DNA of 64,000 bases from CAJWKT01 sp964465375 (GCA_964465375.1 CAYXIJ010000008.1:13308-77307), one strand, 5' to 3'; shown: positions 9,039 through 18,853, counted from the first letter of the stretch. Program-made: numbers and translations. Notes: generated by a model from the sequence alone, not told the origin.

Positions 9039-9809
9039 TTACCCTATAAACAAACCCCCACTAATATTTAATGTTTCGCCAGTTATGTAGCTAGCGCTAT
9101 CAGATACCAAAAATATCACGGCAGCTGCAATATCTGCCGGTATGCCCAATCGGCGAGCTGGAATTTTAGAACATAGTAACTCTGTTTGTGTCTGATCTAA
9201 TTGACCAGTCATGTCCGTGCTCACAAATCCTGGTGCAATCGAATTGACCGTAATATTCCTTGAAGCAACCTCTTGTGCTAACGACTTTGTAAATCCAATG
9301 ATCCCAGCCTTTGCGGAGGCATAATTAGTTTGTCCAGCATTGCCTGCAAGGCCTACTATAGAGGAAATGTTAACAATTCGACCCCAGCGCGCCTTAATCA
9401 TGCCCCGCAGACAAGCTTTAGCTACATAAAAGTTTGAGGAAAGATTTGTTGAAATAACCTGATCCCATTCCGTGCTTTTCATGCGGACCATTAGGTTATC
9501 GCGGACAATCCCAGCGTTATTAACGAGAATCGACGGAGATCCATATTTTGTAGAAATTCTATCTAAAACCTCACTTACCGCCCCATAATCACTTGCATCC
9601 AATTCCACTCCATGCCCAAGAACAGCCTTTGACTTAAACCTTTCATTAATGGTTTCTACGCCCTCTTTTTTGGTGGCGGTCCCAATTACCAAGGCTCCTT
9701 CAAGTGCCAATGCATCTGCAACGGCACGCCCAATACCGCGTGTTGCTCCAGTTACTAAGGCGACTCGTCCATCGATTCCCGGCCACCTTTTTACGCTTTT
9801 AAGAGCCAC
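9039..9809 (-). CDS. fabG: 3-oxoacyl-ACP reductase FabG
   Basis: 256 residues; NADPH-dependent reduction of 3-oxoacyl-ACP, short-chain dehydrogenase fold. Cofactor motif VTGATRGIGRAVA (around 20), NNAGI, catalytic Ser in NISSIVGLAGNAGQ and Tyr/Lys in TNYASAKAG, C-terminal GETLNISGG. Starts at GTG (9809) with GGAGAAA upstream. It heads the fab cluster here: no fabD or fabH is upstream; instead a 260-base divergent region leads into gspG on the other strand. The bases just after its stop (9000-9038) are very AT-rich. Confidence 0.96.
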   Translation of the reverse strand: MALKSVKRWPGIDGRVALVTGATRGIGRAVADALALEGALVIGTATKKEGVETINERFKSKAVLGHGVELDASDYGAVSEVLDRISTKYGSPSILVNNAGIVRDNLMVRMKSTEWDQVISTNLSSNFYVAKACLRGMIKARWGRIVNISSIVGLAGNAGQTNYASAKAGIIGFTKSLAQEVASRNITVNSIAPGFVSTDMTGQLDQTQTELLCSKIPARRLGIPADIAAAVIFLVSDSASYITGETLNISGGLFIG

Positions 9810-10070
9810 ACTATTTCTCCAAATTCAATCGAATTTAGGATTATAACCGCAGATACTTGAATCATAGGCCAGCGAACCGTTAGCTTGTATGGCTAGGCTT
9901 TCGTGAGCCGACTATTTGTGACGACCTTTACTCAATGATTAAAGAAATATTACCGAAGCGGCAAAGCAAAATCCGTCATCTAGCCTAAGCTGAAAAACTA
10001 GATAGATGCGGATTCCTTTAACGTGTTTGTGCTATCTTCGGCTAAATAGAAATTGCGGGGTAAGTACCAC

Positions 10071-10511
10071 ATGAAAACAGCGAAGTACAGTGTCCCTCAG
10101 TCTGGTTTTACGCTCATAGAAATCATGGTGGTGGTTGTCATCATAGGTCTTCTTGCGGCAATCGTGGCACCTAATCTGATTGGCAATATAGATACCGCGG
10201 CCATTGCCCGAAGTAGACAAGATATCCGAGGGGTAGAGACAGCGCTAAATCTTTATCGCCTTGATAACTTCAGGTACCCATCTACCAATCAAGGCCTTGA
10301 GGCCCTCGTTAGTAATCCAGGATTGACGACTGCACCGAACTGGAAATCAGGTGGCTATCTCCGCGCTGTGCCTCTGGATCCTTGGAGTAATGCCTACCAA
10401 TACTTAAGTCCTGGACAGAGAGGCGAATTTGATATTTTTTCGTATGGCGCTGATGGACAGGAGGGTGGAGAAGGTATTAATGCCGATATTGGAAACTGGG
10501 ACCTCGATTAG
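10071..10511 (+). CDS. gspG: Type II secretion major pseudopilin GspG
   Basis: 146 residues from the ATG at 10071 (an in-frame TTG at 10053 gives a less likely longer form). Prepilin signal: short basic leader MKTAKYSVPQSG then FTLIEIMVVVVII, with Glu at position +5 of the mature protein. The rest shows the GspG pattern (RLDNFRYPSTNQGLEAL, GYLRAVPLDPW, Asp/Gly-rich Ca-binding end FDIFSYGADGQEGGEG). Forms the shaft of the periplasmic pseudopilus. First gene of an eight-gene cluster; the preceding gspC, D, E and F genes of the standard order are absent from the window. Confidence 0.95.
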   Translation: MKTAKYSVPQSGFTLIEIMVVVVIIGLLAAIVAPNLIGNIDTAAIARSRQDIRGVETALNLYRLDNFRYPSTNQGLEALVSNPGLTTAPNWKSGGYLRAVPLDPWSNAYQYLSPGQRGEFDIFSYGADGQEGGEGINADIGNWDLD

Positions 10512-11043
10512 GCTCAGAAAAACAAACCAAGAGAGTAGCGGATTTTCGCTTCTCGAGCTCTTAGTAGTGGTAACCATTATCGGACTGATAGCAGGTGCCG
10601 CAGTTTTGTCGATTGGTGTATTAGGCGGCAATCAAAATACTCAGAGCGCGGCACTAAGATTGCAGACAATTTTGGAGTTACTTCAAGAAGATGCACTCAT
10701 GCAAAATCGTGACTACGGTATTGTATTTAGTTCTACGGGTTACCAGTTTTATATTTACGACCACCAGCTCCAATCATGGCTTGAAGCAACAAATGAAACA
10801 TTTCTATTAAAACACGATCTTCGTCCACCTCTGCGTATTTCTTTGGCCTTGGATGGGCAGGATTTGGTGCTCGCTGAATCTATTTCTGAAAGGATGCCTC
10901 AAGGTGAGCCTCATATTCTTATTCTCTCCAGTGGCGAGATGACACCGTTTAGGCTAGGTTTATCCCAGCTCGCTGACGATCGCTTACTGTTGACCGGAAA
11001 ACTGGATGGGACCGTAGAAGTTTTTAGCAATGAAGCCCTGTAG
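10480..11043 (+). CDS. gspH: Type II secretion minor pseudopilin GspH
   Basis: 187 residues. I place the start at ATG 10480 because GGAGAAGG lies just upstream; the frame stays open further 5' inside gspG. Leader of about 21 residues ends at Gly before FSLLELLVVVTIIG, the prepilin peptidase site with mature Glu5. Mature region has the GspH-like LQTILELLQEDALMQNRDYG segment and beta-rich C-terminus. Minor pseudopilin at or near the pilus tip. Overlaps gspG by 32 bases and gspI by 14, so translation is probably coupled. Confidence 0.9.
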   Translation: MPILETGTSIRLRKTNQESSGFSLLELLVVVTIIGLIAGAAVLSIGVLGGNQNTQSAALRLQTILELLQEDALMQNRDYGIVFSSTGYQFYIYDHQLQSWLEATNETFLLKHDLRPPLRISLALDGQDLVLAESISERMPQGEPHILILSSGEMTPFRLGLSQLADDRLLLTGKLDGTVEVFSNEAL

Positions 11044-11467
11044 CTCTCGCAGACCTACAGGTTTTACGCTTATTGAGGTCTTGGTTGCCCTCACAATTGT
11101 AACACTTGGAATGTTCGCGGTTGTGACCCAATTCAATCATTACGCTATGAGCGCTAGCTATATAGAACAAAAAACATTGGCTAGCTGGATTGCTACTAAC
11201 ACCATTACAGAATTTAGTATTGGTCCAGAATGGGCACCACTAGGTACTTCTGAATTGAATCTTGAGTTTGCTAATCGACTTTGGCAATGGAGAGCCGAAG
11301 TTACCGAAACAGAAATAGAAAATTTGCGGCGCATTGATGTTTATGTATCACTATCTGAAGAGCCCCAACAGATTATTCATCGGGTATCTGGGCTTTTAGA
11401 ACCCCCAGTACCGGTCGATTATTTTCCAACTTACTGGATCAACAGTTCGAGTGGGCTGACTGAATGA
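11030..11467 (+). CDS. gspI: Type II secretion minor pseudopilin GspI
   Basis: 145 residues. Prepilin leader MKPCSSRRPTG followed by FTLIEVLVALTIVTLGMFAV, typical of GspI (the IEVLVAL core). Mature domain short with WRAEVTETE, as in other GspI proteins. Initiates the GspI-J-K tip complex. Overlaps gspH (14 bases) and gspJ (4 bases). Confidence 0.93.
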   Translation: MKPCSSRRPTGFTLIEVLVALTIVTLGMFAVVTQFNHYAMSASYIEQKTLASWIATNTITEFSIGPEWAPLGTSELNLEFANRLWQWRAEVTETEIENLRRIDVYVSLSEEPQQIIHRVSGLLEPPVPVDYFPTYWINSSSGLTE

Positions 11468-12072
11468 GGCACATAAAAGGATTCACCCTGGTGGAATTGC
11501 TCATAGCTGTGGCTATTTTGTCGGTTATTGGGGTAATGGCACTGGGTGGACTGAATCAGGTTGTTAACCAAAAGTTTATTATTCAGGAGTACTCTGATCG
11601 TTGGAGGGAAATACAGTTAGCGATGCGAATCATATATCAGGATCTTTCTCAGATTCATCCGCGATCAACTCGTGAAGAATTCGGAGAAACTTGGCAGCCA
11701 GCTTTACAGTCTGACCCGAGAGCACGATATGCCTTAGAGCTTAGCCGCGGTGGTTGGGCCAACCCAGGTGGCTTTCCCCGAGGCTCGGTCCTGCGGGTAG
11801 CCTATGATTGGCAAGAAAACGCTTTAGTTCGTTTTCACTGGCCAGTGATGGATCGCACCTTGAGTACGCCGCCAATACGAACAGATCTACTGGATGGTGT
11901 AAACAATGTCGAGCTCCGGTTCTTAGATAATGCAGGTGAATGGCATCAAAACTGGCCCCCAGTCACTACTACTATTCCTGATTCTTGGACAATTCGACCG
12001 CGAGCCATTGAATTTAATATCGAATTAGAGGATTTTGGTAATTTGTGGCGACTTGTAGAGGTAAGTGGATGA
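11464..12072 (+). CDS. gspJ: Type II secretion minor pseudopilin GspJ
   Basis: 202 residues. Very short leader MRHIKG then FTLVELLIAVAILSVIG. Mature region contains the GspJ hallmarks YQDLSQIHPRSTRE and a DGVNNVELRFLDNAGEWH segment. Tip complex protein with GspI and GspK. Starts in an ATGA overlap with gspI and ends in an ATGA overlap with gspK. Confidence 0.93.
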   Translation: MRHIKGFTLVELLIAVAILSVIGVMALGGLNQVVNQKFIIQEYSDRWREIQLAMRIIYQDLSQIHPRSTREEFGETWQPALQSDPRARYALELSRGGWANPGGFPRGSVLRVAYDWQENALVRFHWPVMDRTLSTPPIRTDLLDGVNNVELRFLDNAGEWHQNWPPVTTTIPDSWTIRPRAIEFNIELEDFGNLWRLVEVSG

Positions 12073-13001
12073 GCGGTTTCCCTAAAAATGAAGGTGGCGT
12101 TGCTATTCTAACCTCCATGTTAGTAGTCACGTTGGGCGCTCTAATCGCTACAAATCTTATGTGGCAGGCAAATCTAGATCTGCAGCGCGCAGAAGCAGCT
12201 TTAGCAGCTGATCAAGGACTTATGTACCTACAAGGAGCTGAGGCCTGGGCTGGAGAGATACTCCGCCAAGATCAGCTAGAATCTCCTGACAGTGACCATC
12301 TAGGTGAAAGATGGGCAATACAGTTATCCCCTATGGCCGTGGAAGGTGGTTTAATTGCTGGCCGCCTAGAAGACTTACAGGGCCGATTTAATTTAAATAA
12401 TTTAGTAACTATTCAGGGCGAGGAAGATCCGGTCTGGCGCTCAGTATTTGAGAGATTATTGATTTTACTCAACCTTGATCCAGCTATAGCGGGAGTTGTT
12501 GTGGATTGGCTAGACGTTGACAGTTTAGCTGAATTTCCAAAAGGTGCTGAAGATGCGACTTATGCCAGCAGCAATCCTCCATATCGCGTACCGAATTCCA
12601 TGATCACCAGTCCTAGTGAGCTTAGAGCTATGTTTGGTTTGGAGCTTCAAGACTACAGTAGGCTTCTCCCTTATGTAACAGCGCTCCCCATCGGGACACG
12701 GCTCAATGTTAATACTGCCAGCGAATACATCCTAGCTTCTCTATCGAGCGATATCGGCCTTACTGGGGCTGAATCAATGATCCGAGAGCAAAGAGGACTT
12801 AGCGGTTTCGCTGATATAAATAACACGTTTGAGCGCCTCTTGGACCAAGATCTGTTGTCTCGAATTGACGCTGTCAGCCGACACTTTTTGTTAGTAGCTA
12901 CCATATCAATCAATAACAACCAGACCACTATGTACTCCCTATTGCAGCGCGATGATAGTGGAATAGTTCGTTCAATTTTTCGTAGCCTGGGAGTTGAGTG
13001 A
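12069..13001 (+). CDS. gspK: Type II secretion minor pseudopilin GspK
   Basis: 310 residues from ATG 12069 in the ATGA overlap with gspJ (the frame extends to a GTG at 12045, not preferred). Leader MSGFPKNEGG then VAILTSMLVVTLGALIA; lack of a Glu5 is normal for GspK, the tip subunit. Long insert domain with FDINT-like segments (GRFNLNNLV, RLNVNTASEYILASL) and WLDVDS region characteristic of the family. Caps the pseudopilus. Confidence 0.93.
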   Translation: MSGFPKNEGGVAILTSMLVVTLGALIATNLMWQANLDLQRAEAALAADQGLMYLQGAEAWAGEILRQDQLESPDSDHLGERWAIQLSPMAVEGGLIAGRLEDLQGRFNLNNLVTIQGEEDPVWRSVFERLLILLNLDPAIAGVVVDWLDVDSLAEFPKGAEDATYASSNPPYRVPNSMITSPSELRAMFGLELQDYSRLLPYVTALPIGTRLNVNTASEYILASLSSDIGLTGAESMIREQRGLSGFADINNTFERLLDQDLLSRIDAVSRHFLLVATISINNNQTTMYSLLQRDDSGIVRSIFRSLGVE

Positions 13002-14236
13002 TGGGGTCTGAGCATCTCGTAATCAGATTGGAACAGAAGCTTGGGGGCGCTTCATGGGTAGTTCTTGATGAAAACGGCTGCCGATTAAAGGTGGTCGCAC
13101 ACGGACCATTAGAGCAAGCAGCATCTGAAACAAAAAACAGGAATGTTACTCTTTTAATGCCAGGGCTGGATGTAGTTACAACCCAAGCAAAACTACCCGC
13201 CAAAAAAACATCTAAAATTCGCCAGATATTGCCATTTTCATTGGAAGAAACAGTAGTAGAAGATGTGAACCAACTTCTGTTTGCGATTGGGTCAAAACAG
13301 CCATCGGGTGAAATTTCAGTCTCCATTGTAGATAGGCGATATCTCAGTGACTGGATATTAAAAATTGAAGATGCCGGAATTTCACCTAATGCTATCTATT
13401 CAGATAGCGAGGGTACTCCTGACACACCATTAACACTAACTTTAGTTATCGAGGGCGACAAAGTTTACGGACGACCTGCATCAAGGTCCCCTTTTGTTCT
13501 ACAGGGAATTAGTTTGTCAGAAGTGGTCGATTTGGTTTCTCACAGCGCCACAGATAAAACTGTCACCGATCATTTATTGGTTTATCTGGCTGACGCAGAC
13601 CACGCTCGCCGAAAAACGGAATTATCTTTGCTGCAAGAAAAAGTGGTCAGCTTGGATATACAAATTCTTCCTGATGGGCCATTTGAAAAATTAGCGTCAA
13701 CACTAGTCAATAACCCGGGAACAAATTTAATGCAGGAGGCCTATGCAAAAGAAAAAAACTGGGCCATGCTTTTTCGTCCGTGGAAATTAGCCTCAGTCTC
13801 ACTGCTTTTCTTTTTGGTGCTAGCAATGCTGGTTGAGTGGGTAAATTTTATCGAATTAAGGATAGAGGATCGGGCGTTAACAGATATGATAGAGGAGCTA
13901 TGCGAAAGGAATTTTCAACAAACCACCTTAGGTGGTTGTCAATCACAGCTAGAACAACGACTGACAAGGCAAACTTTAGTATCGCAAGAGAGACAACAAG
14001 AATTTTTGTTAGCACTTGGCGCTATTGCCACCTCTTCAGAAGGGACCAGCCAGATACAAGCATTAAGTTTCCAAGATAACATCATGGATCTACGCGTAAT
14101 TACAAATAACGTTGAAAGTCTAGATATTTTTGCGCGCAATATAATGGTGGGCAATCAATTTCAGGTAAACATTGAGTCAACCAATATTGTTGAAAATGGG
14201 GTTGAAGGCCGCGTACAGTTAATTGGTTCAAATTGA
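13001..14236 (+). CDS. gspL: Type II secretion protein GspL
   Basis: 411 residues from ATG 13001, chosen because GGGAG lies seven bases upstream; a GTG at 12998 is possible. N-terminal cytoplasmic actin-like domain (about 1-250) that binds the GspE ATPase, one membrane segment (SLLFFLVLAMLVEWV, around 263-280), and a small periplasmic domain. Inner-membrane platform component. Overlaps gspK and gspM by one base each. Confidence 0.88.
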   Translation: MGSEHLVIRLEQKLGGASWVVLDENGCRLKVVAHGPLEQAASETKNRNVTLLMPGLDVVTTQAKLPAKKTSKIRQILPFSLEETVVEDVNQLLFAIGSKQPSGEISVSIVDRRYLSDWILKIEDAGISPNAIYSDSEGTPDTPLTLTLVIEGDKVYGRPASRSPFVLQGISLSEVVDLVSHSATDKTVTDHLLVYLADADHARRKTELSLLQEKVVSLDIQILPDGPFEKLASTLVNNPGTNLMQEAYAKEKNWAMLFRPWKLASVSLLFFLVLAMLVEWVNFIELRIEDRALTDMIEELCERNFQQTTLGGCQSQLEQRLTRQTLVSQERQQEFLLALGAIATSSEGTSQIQALSFQDNIMDLRVITNNVESLDIFARNIMVGNQFQVNIESTNIVENGVEGRVQLIGSN

Positions 14237-14706
14237 TGATAGATTGGTTTAATGCGCTGCAGCATCGAGAAAGATTATTCCTTGTTGTAGGGATTGCATT
14301 TATTGCAATTATGCTGAGTTGGGCCCTGCTATGGGACCTTCCGCACCGTAACGCTAACTCTTTGAGTCAATCCTTGGCTACCAAACAACTACTATTCAGC
14401 AATCTTCAAGCGGCACAATCAATGGCAGCGGGGGATCCTGAATCCGCCCTTCTATTTACTCAATCCCTAATAGTTGTCATCGATCAAACTCACCGTCAAT
14501 TTGGTCTGGCAGGAAAGTTAACCCGCAACCAGCCTGATGGATCAAATGGCATCCGGGTAAATTTTCAGGAGACCCCATTTGATACATTAATAAGTTGGCT
14601 CACTGGGCTCGAGACCAATTATGGGATCCATGTTGAGTCTGCTGCCATTAATCAAACAAGCCGGGCTGGACTTGTGACAGCTACCTTGGTCCTCCGAAGA
14701 ACATAA
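14236..14706 (+). CDS. gspM: Type II secretion protein GspM
   Basis: 156 residues from ATG 14236. One N-terminal membrane segment (FLVVGIAFIAIMLSWALLW) and a periplasmic ferredoxin-like domain ending in the ATLVLRR strand seen in GspM proteins. Partner of GspL in the inner-membrane platform. Identification rests on topology and position after gspL more than on motifs. Confidence 0.85.
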   Translation: MIDWFNALQHRERLFLVVGIAFIAIMLSWALLWDLPHRNANSLSQSLATKQLLFSNLQAAQSMAAGDPESALLFTQSLIVVIDQTHRQFGLAGKLTRNQPDGSNGIRVNFQETPFDTLISWLTGLETNYGIHVESAAINQTSRAGLVTATLVLRRT

Positions 14707-14709
14707 AAA

Positions 14710-15459
14710 ATGAATATTAAACCGCTGCCATTGGTTGCCGGCGCAATCATGTACGTAGTATTTATGATCGCACTCCTTCCAGCACCACTGGTTTATAAAT
14801 GGCTGGTGCCGGACTCAATTGAGCTTTCGGGCGTGCAAGGAAGCCTCTGGTCTGGGAAGGCAGCTACCGGATTTTTAGGAAATATAGAGGCCCAAAATAT
14901 TCACTGGAAACTCATGCCCCTCGACTTGTTTACGGGGCACATAACTGGGAAAGTAAATATGCTATTAAGTGGCGGTTTTGTGGACACAAAGGTTAGCGTA
15001 ACTTTTAACGACCTGATTTTTCGGGAGTTACAAGCTGCGTTTGATCTTCAAATTTTAGAAGGTTTTATTCCCATTGGTATTGCCGAGGGCACAGTACTCG
15101 CTCAAATAGAGCATCTGGTTATCGAGAGGGGCTCACCTACTAACATAACAGGAGAGCTGCGCCTTATGGAACTAATGGTTGCGCCATTCGTTCCGATTGG
15201 TGATGTTTTGATCTCGATCGGGAGCTTCCAGTTGACCTTCTTGGGTAATTCAAAGCTTGCGGGAACTATTGAATACATAGATGGACCTTTAGAAACAAGT
15301 GGGACCATCGAGCTAAAGCCAGGCCGAGTCTATGATATTGAAATGTTTGTTAAAGCGTTACCCGATGCTTCAGAACAACTAATACAGGGGCTTGAGCTTA
15401 TGACGGGCGAACCAAACAACCTAGGATTTCGGCCCTTCAATTTGACAGGTAGCTTATAG
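14710..15459 (+). CDS. gspN: Type II secretion protein GspN
   Basis: 249 residues, three bases after gspM. N-terminal membrane segment (VAGAIMYVVFMIALLPAPLVY) and a periplasmic region with the GspN motif GVQGSLWSGKA and IHWKLMPLDLFTG. GspN is an accessory, often dispensable, inner-membrane T2SS protein. Last gene of the operon, convergent with the addA-like gene; no clear terminator lies in the 64 bases between them. Confidence 0.88.
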   Translation: MNIKPLPLVAGAIMYVVFMIALLPAPLVYKWLVPDSIELSGVQGSLWSGKAATGFLGNIEAQNIHWKLMPLDLFTGHITGKVNMLLSGGFVDTKVSVTFNDLIFRELQAAFDLQILEGFIPIGIAEGTVLAQIEHLVIERGSPTNITGELRLMELMVAPFVPIGDVLISIGSFQLTFLGNSKLAGTIEYIDGPLETSGTIELKPGRVYDIEMFVKALPDASEQLIQGLELMTGEPNNLGFRPFNLTGSL

Positions 15460-15523
15460 GAATAACCCTCAGAAAATAAGGGCGAGGAATGTACTCCTGT
15501 GAATGACCTCTTCCTTTTAGAAA

Positions 15524-18500
15524 TTACTGGCTGTTAACTGCAATCTCCTTATTTTCCCAATCACGAAAAGCCTTAAATATAGGAAAATAGAGGGCCATTC
15601 GAATCGGGCGATTGTCAAATTTAGACAATACTCCAGCATAACGATTAAGCTGGGGGCGATAGCGCGCAACTTCTGCGTCTAAGAACTTCTCTAGAGACCC
15701 ACCTTCATGGTAACTAGCCTTAAAATCAATTATCCATCGAGTGCCCTCATCAACGAAAGTCCGATCTACCCTTAGGTGCCTCAACCCCCCTGCCCCCAAG
15801 TAAGTAACTGAAAATTCAGAACTTTCCTCTAAATGATCACCCAAGATCCATCTCCCCCGGGGATCCTCGAGTACCCCCAATAACGCATGAACAACGCGTG
15901 CCGTGGACCGATCAAGATCTTCAATATCCACGCCCATGAGCTCTAATTCTTGATTAAATCTTGGCTTAAGCTCCTGAATACGATTAGCAGTCCATCCCAT
16001 TAGCCCCTGATCTGAAATATGCTGTAGCCAAGTATGCACTACAGTACCAACATGAATAGCTGACTGGCCCGCCCATTGGTAATCCGGGCGATCTGCTATC
16101 GATCTATTCTCTTGTGGATCGAAATTTAAGTTCGGCGAATATATTTTAGTGAGCCTTCTGAGCTTCGGCTGGATCATGATCTTTTTATCTTGATCATCCA
16201 GCATTTCCGCCCCCCCTGATTCGAAGTACGGCATCAGCAAAAACCACACCAGTGCCGCAAGGCTTCCCTTGGGGGGTTCACTTTTATTGGTCCTTAGCTG
16301 AACTATTAAATGCAGATCATTCCTGGCGCGGGTTGTAGCCACATATAAAAGCCGTGCGCGTTCTGACGCATCACGAGTCCGCTCCTCACGCCTAACAAAT
16401 TCTATTAATGAGTCTTTTCCCTCGGGGCTTTTCATCAATGGAGCCATTAGCAACCCATGTGTTTCCTCGGTTCCAATACGCTCCATCCAGTAAAGCGCCT
16501 TTGGGTCCGGTGAGCGAGGTGTTTTTCCAAGACCCAAAAGAATCACTGTGTCAAACTCGAGCCCTTTGGCACGATGAATTGTCATAACTTCGATGCCCGT
16601 TTGGCGAGGGGGCTCTCCTTGGCCCCACGGCTTAGACAAAAAACTATCCAACTCCAGGGGATCATCCAAGTCACCGTTTACAGAAAAATCATCTAGCAGC
16701 TGAAAAAAACCATCCGATTGATCTAATTCATTCGTAAAATCTAGGCATGCAGCCCCACCCAAACTCACCCAAGTGCGCTCCACCCAACGAGCCAAGGATT
16801 GCTCAGCCCTTAACGTGAAAGCTAGCTGTAGAATACCGCGAGTTCGAGTGAGCCTCCGCTGTCCATCATCAGAAAGTCTTTCGATCTGACCCTCATCATT
16901 CATGATTTGCCAGACAGTTTTTCTATCATTACCAAAAACTAGTATGTGGAGATCCCGCCATGACAGCCCACACCAAGGTGCTCTAAGGACACCCAGCCAA
17001 GCAATTCGATCTCCCAAATGAGTCAGTGCGCGCGTGAGGCCGATTAAATCCTGTACGACCTGCGTCTCATTCGGCGCATCGATCTCAACAGCATGAACAT
17101 CAAAACCTCGGCTACGCAGCTGGTCATGCAGCCCACGCAGATGGCTCCTACTTCGAACCAAAATGCCAACTGAGCGATGTTCGTTTTTATTAAGTTCGTC
17201 CCCAAGTATCTCCATCACTTTATTCAGCTCATCATTAGAGTCGTTACCCCTCAGAGCATGAACGCTTACTTTTCCTGTAGTCTTATTTTTTGGATCCGGT
17301 GAAGAAGCATGGAAACGGCCTATTCCCGCGATGAGATTATCTTTGGACGGAAATATATTTTGGAATGCTCTATTCACCCAATCAACAACCTCTGGAGAAC
17401 TTCTAAAATTCTTTGCTAACTCTAGATTTTCCAGAACTATATTACCGAGAGACTTATGCATAGTTTTTAAAAAAAGAGAGGGGTCAGCATCCCTAAAGCG
17501 GTAAATTGACTGCATGGGGTCACCAACAAGGAAAAGAGTCCGGCCGTCCCCAGGCTCCCACCCTGCTGTAAGTAGTTCAAGCAAGTGATGTTGGCTGTGG
17601 GACGTATCTTGAAACTCATCGATAAGCAGATGCTGAACACGCTGATCCAGAGCAAGCAATAGATCAGATGGATTATCCACTTGACCTAGTGCGCGCTGAG
17701 CCGCCATAGCAATCTCAACAAAATCCACAACATTTCTTTCACCAAAGACCACATGTAGTTCCGCAGCCAAATGGCGTAAAACTACCCTGAGAGCAGATAG
17801 AGCTTCCCATTGGGATTCGTCATATTGAGGTTTTGGCAGATCCCGAACGAGATATAGCTGCTCCCGACACCCGCCATCTTTTTTGAGCTCCTCTATGATT
17901 TCTTTGAGCTTTTCGCGTTCATTTACCTGCTTGGGAGAAAAGCCTTCTTTTGCGGTTAATCGTTTGCGCCAATTGCCCGCCTTTGTGAGAAGGAGATGAC
18001 TAATTCCCTGCCACAAATCTAGGTACTCAGGTGAAGCTGATGGGAAGTTTCTACGGCCCCTCCAAGGCTCTAATTTCGCTCGCAAAGCTAAATCACCGGA
18101 AAACTTAGCAGAGTGAGACAAAAGGGGTAATAGTCTTAGGGAAAACTCGCCTGACAATGTTTTTGCAAGTGGCGTAACTTTTTCCAGAATAACTTCTTGA
18201 AGTGTTTTCTCTAAAATCTTTCGGAGTTCTGGTGCGCTGGGGGCAGCTAAGTAACGTAACCACTGGTCCCTTCTTGGTAACATTTGCACCAACAGAGACT
18301 CAAGCTGGGACAACCTATTGTCTAATCGATACAAAAGAATACTTAGGTTTTTTTTTAGTTCCCCTGGGCTTGAGAGTTGATTTACTGTTCTTTCGGTAGC
18401 CTCGCGGTATTCCCCATCCACATTCTCTTTAACTTGGGCTCCGACAACCCCGCCAGACAAAATTGGTAATCGTTGCGCGAGCCAGGCATTTAAGGCATCT

Positions 18501-18853
18501 ACAGTATCAACTCTCAACCGTTTGGGCTGATTTTGAATGTCCCAATTGAATTTCTGGTCACGAGCTAATACCGCTAACGCGAGGTTTCGGGTCTGCTTCT
18601 CATGGCTATTCTGATCCTGGATAGACTTTTTCTTTTTTGCTTCAGCCAAAGAAACCAAAATCCGACGTCGCATCTCTGAAGCTGCCTTGCGAGTATAGGT
18701 AATGGCAATAATTTGTTCAGGGAGGTCAACTTTAGCTAAGAGCGCTAGGTAACGCTGGATGAGCAACTCTGTTTTACCCGAGCCAGCCGGGGCCTGCACG
18801 ACAAAGGACCGGCTGGTATCGAGGGCCGTTCTTCGGGCAGCGTTATCGTTCAT
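15524..18853 (-). CDS. addA: AddA-like UvrD/RecB-type helicase-nuclease
   Basis: 1109 residues; processes double-strand DNA ends for recombination with its partner. All SF1 helicase motifs are visible: Walker A APAGSGKTELL (about 19-29), Ia ITYTRKAASEMRRR, II LIDEFQDTSHSQ, III LVGDPMQSIYRFRDAD, IV NFRSSPEVVDWVN, V TIHRAKGLEFDTV, VI YVATTRARNDLHL. C-terminal RecB-type nuclease: DRTFVDEGTRWIIDFKASYH, then the Q/Y motif YRPQLNRYAGVL. Shares 11 bases with the upstream nuclease gene, so the two form an AddAB-like unit in place of RecBCD at this locus. RecB would be the alternative name, but no RecC/RecD is adjacent. Confidence 0.88.
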   Translation of the reverse strand: MNDNAARRTALDTSRSFVVQAPAGSGKTELLIQRYLALLAKVDLPEQIIAITYTRKAASEMRRRILVSLAEAKKKKSIQDQNSHEKQTRNLALAVLARDQKFNWDIQNQPKRLRVDTVDALNAWLAQRLPILSGGVVGAQVKENVDGEYREATERTVNQLSSPGELKKNLSILLYRLDNRLSQLESLLVQMLPRRDQWLRYLAAPSAPELRKILEKTLQEVILEKVTPLAKTLSGEFSLRLLPLLSHSAKFSGDLALRAKLEPWRGRRNFPSASPEYLDLWQGISHLLLTKAGNWRKRLTAKEGFSPKQVNEREKLKEIIEELKKDGGCREQLYLVRDLPKPQYDESQWEALSALRVVLRHLAAELHVVFGERNVVDFVEIAMAAQRALGQVDNPSDLLLALDQRVQHLLIDEFQDTSHSQHHLLELLTAGWEPGDGRTLFLVGDPMQSIYRFRDADPSLFLKTMHKSLGNIVLENLELAKNFRSSPEVVDWVNRAFQNIFPSKDNLIAGIGRFHASSPDPKNKTTGKVSVHALRGNDSNDELNKVMEILGDELNKNEHRSVGILVRSRSHLRGLHDQLRSRGFDVHAVEIDAPNETQVVQDLIGLTRALTHLGDRIAWLGVLRAPWCGLSWRDLHILVFGNDRKTVWQIMNDEGQIERLSDDGQRRLTRTRGILQLAFTLRAEQSLARWVERTWVSLGGAACLDFTNELDQSDGFFQLLDDFSVNGDLDDPLELDSFLSKPWGQGEPPRQTGIEVMTIHRAKGLEFDTVILLGLGKTPRSPDPKALYWMERIGTEETHGLLMAPLMKSPEGKDSLIEFVRREERTRDASERARLLYVATTRARNDLHLIVQLRTNKSEPPKGSLAALVWFLLMPYFESGGAEMLDDQDKKIMIQPKLRRLTKIYSPNLNFDPQENRSIADRPDYQWAGQSAIHVGTVVHTWLQHISDQGLMGWTANRIQELKPRFNQELELMGVDIEDLDRSTARVVHALLGVLEDPRGRWILGDHLEESSEFSVTYLGAGGLRHLRVDRTFVDEGTRWIIDFKASYHEGGSLEKFLDAEVARYRPQLNRYAGVLSKFDNRPIRMALYFPIFKAFRDWENKEIAVNSQ

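Noticed and set aside
10020..10060. Sigma-70 promoter for gspG
   Set aside because: Only loose -35/-10 matches were found, with poor spacing, so no call is made.
9810..10070. CRISPR or other repeat array in the divergent fabG-gspG region
   Set aside because: No spaced repeats were seen here or anywhere else in the window.
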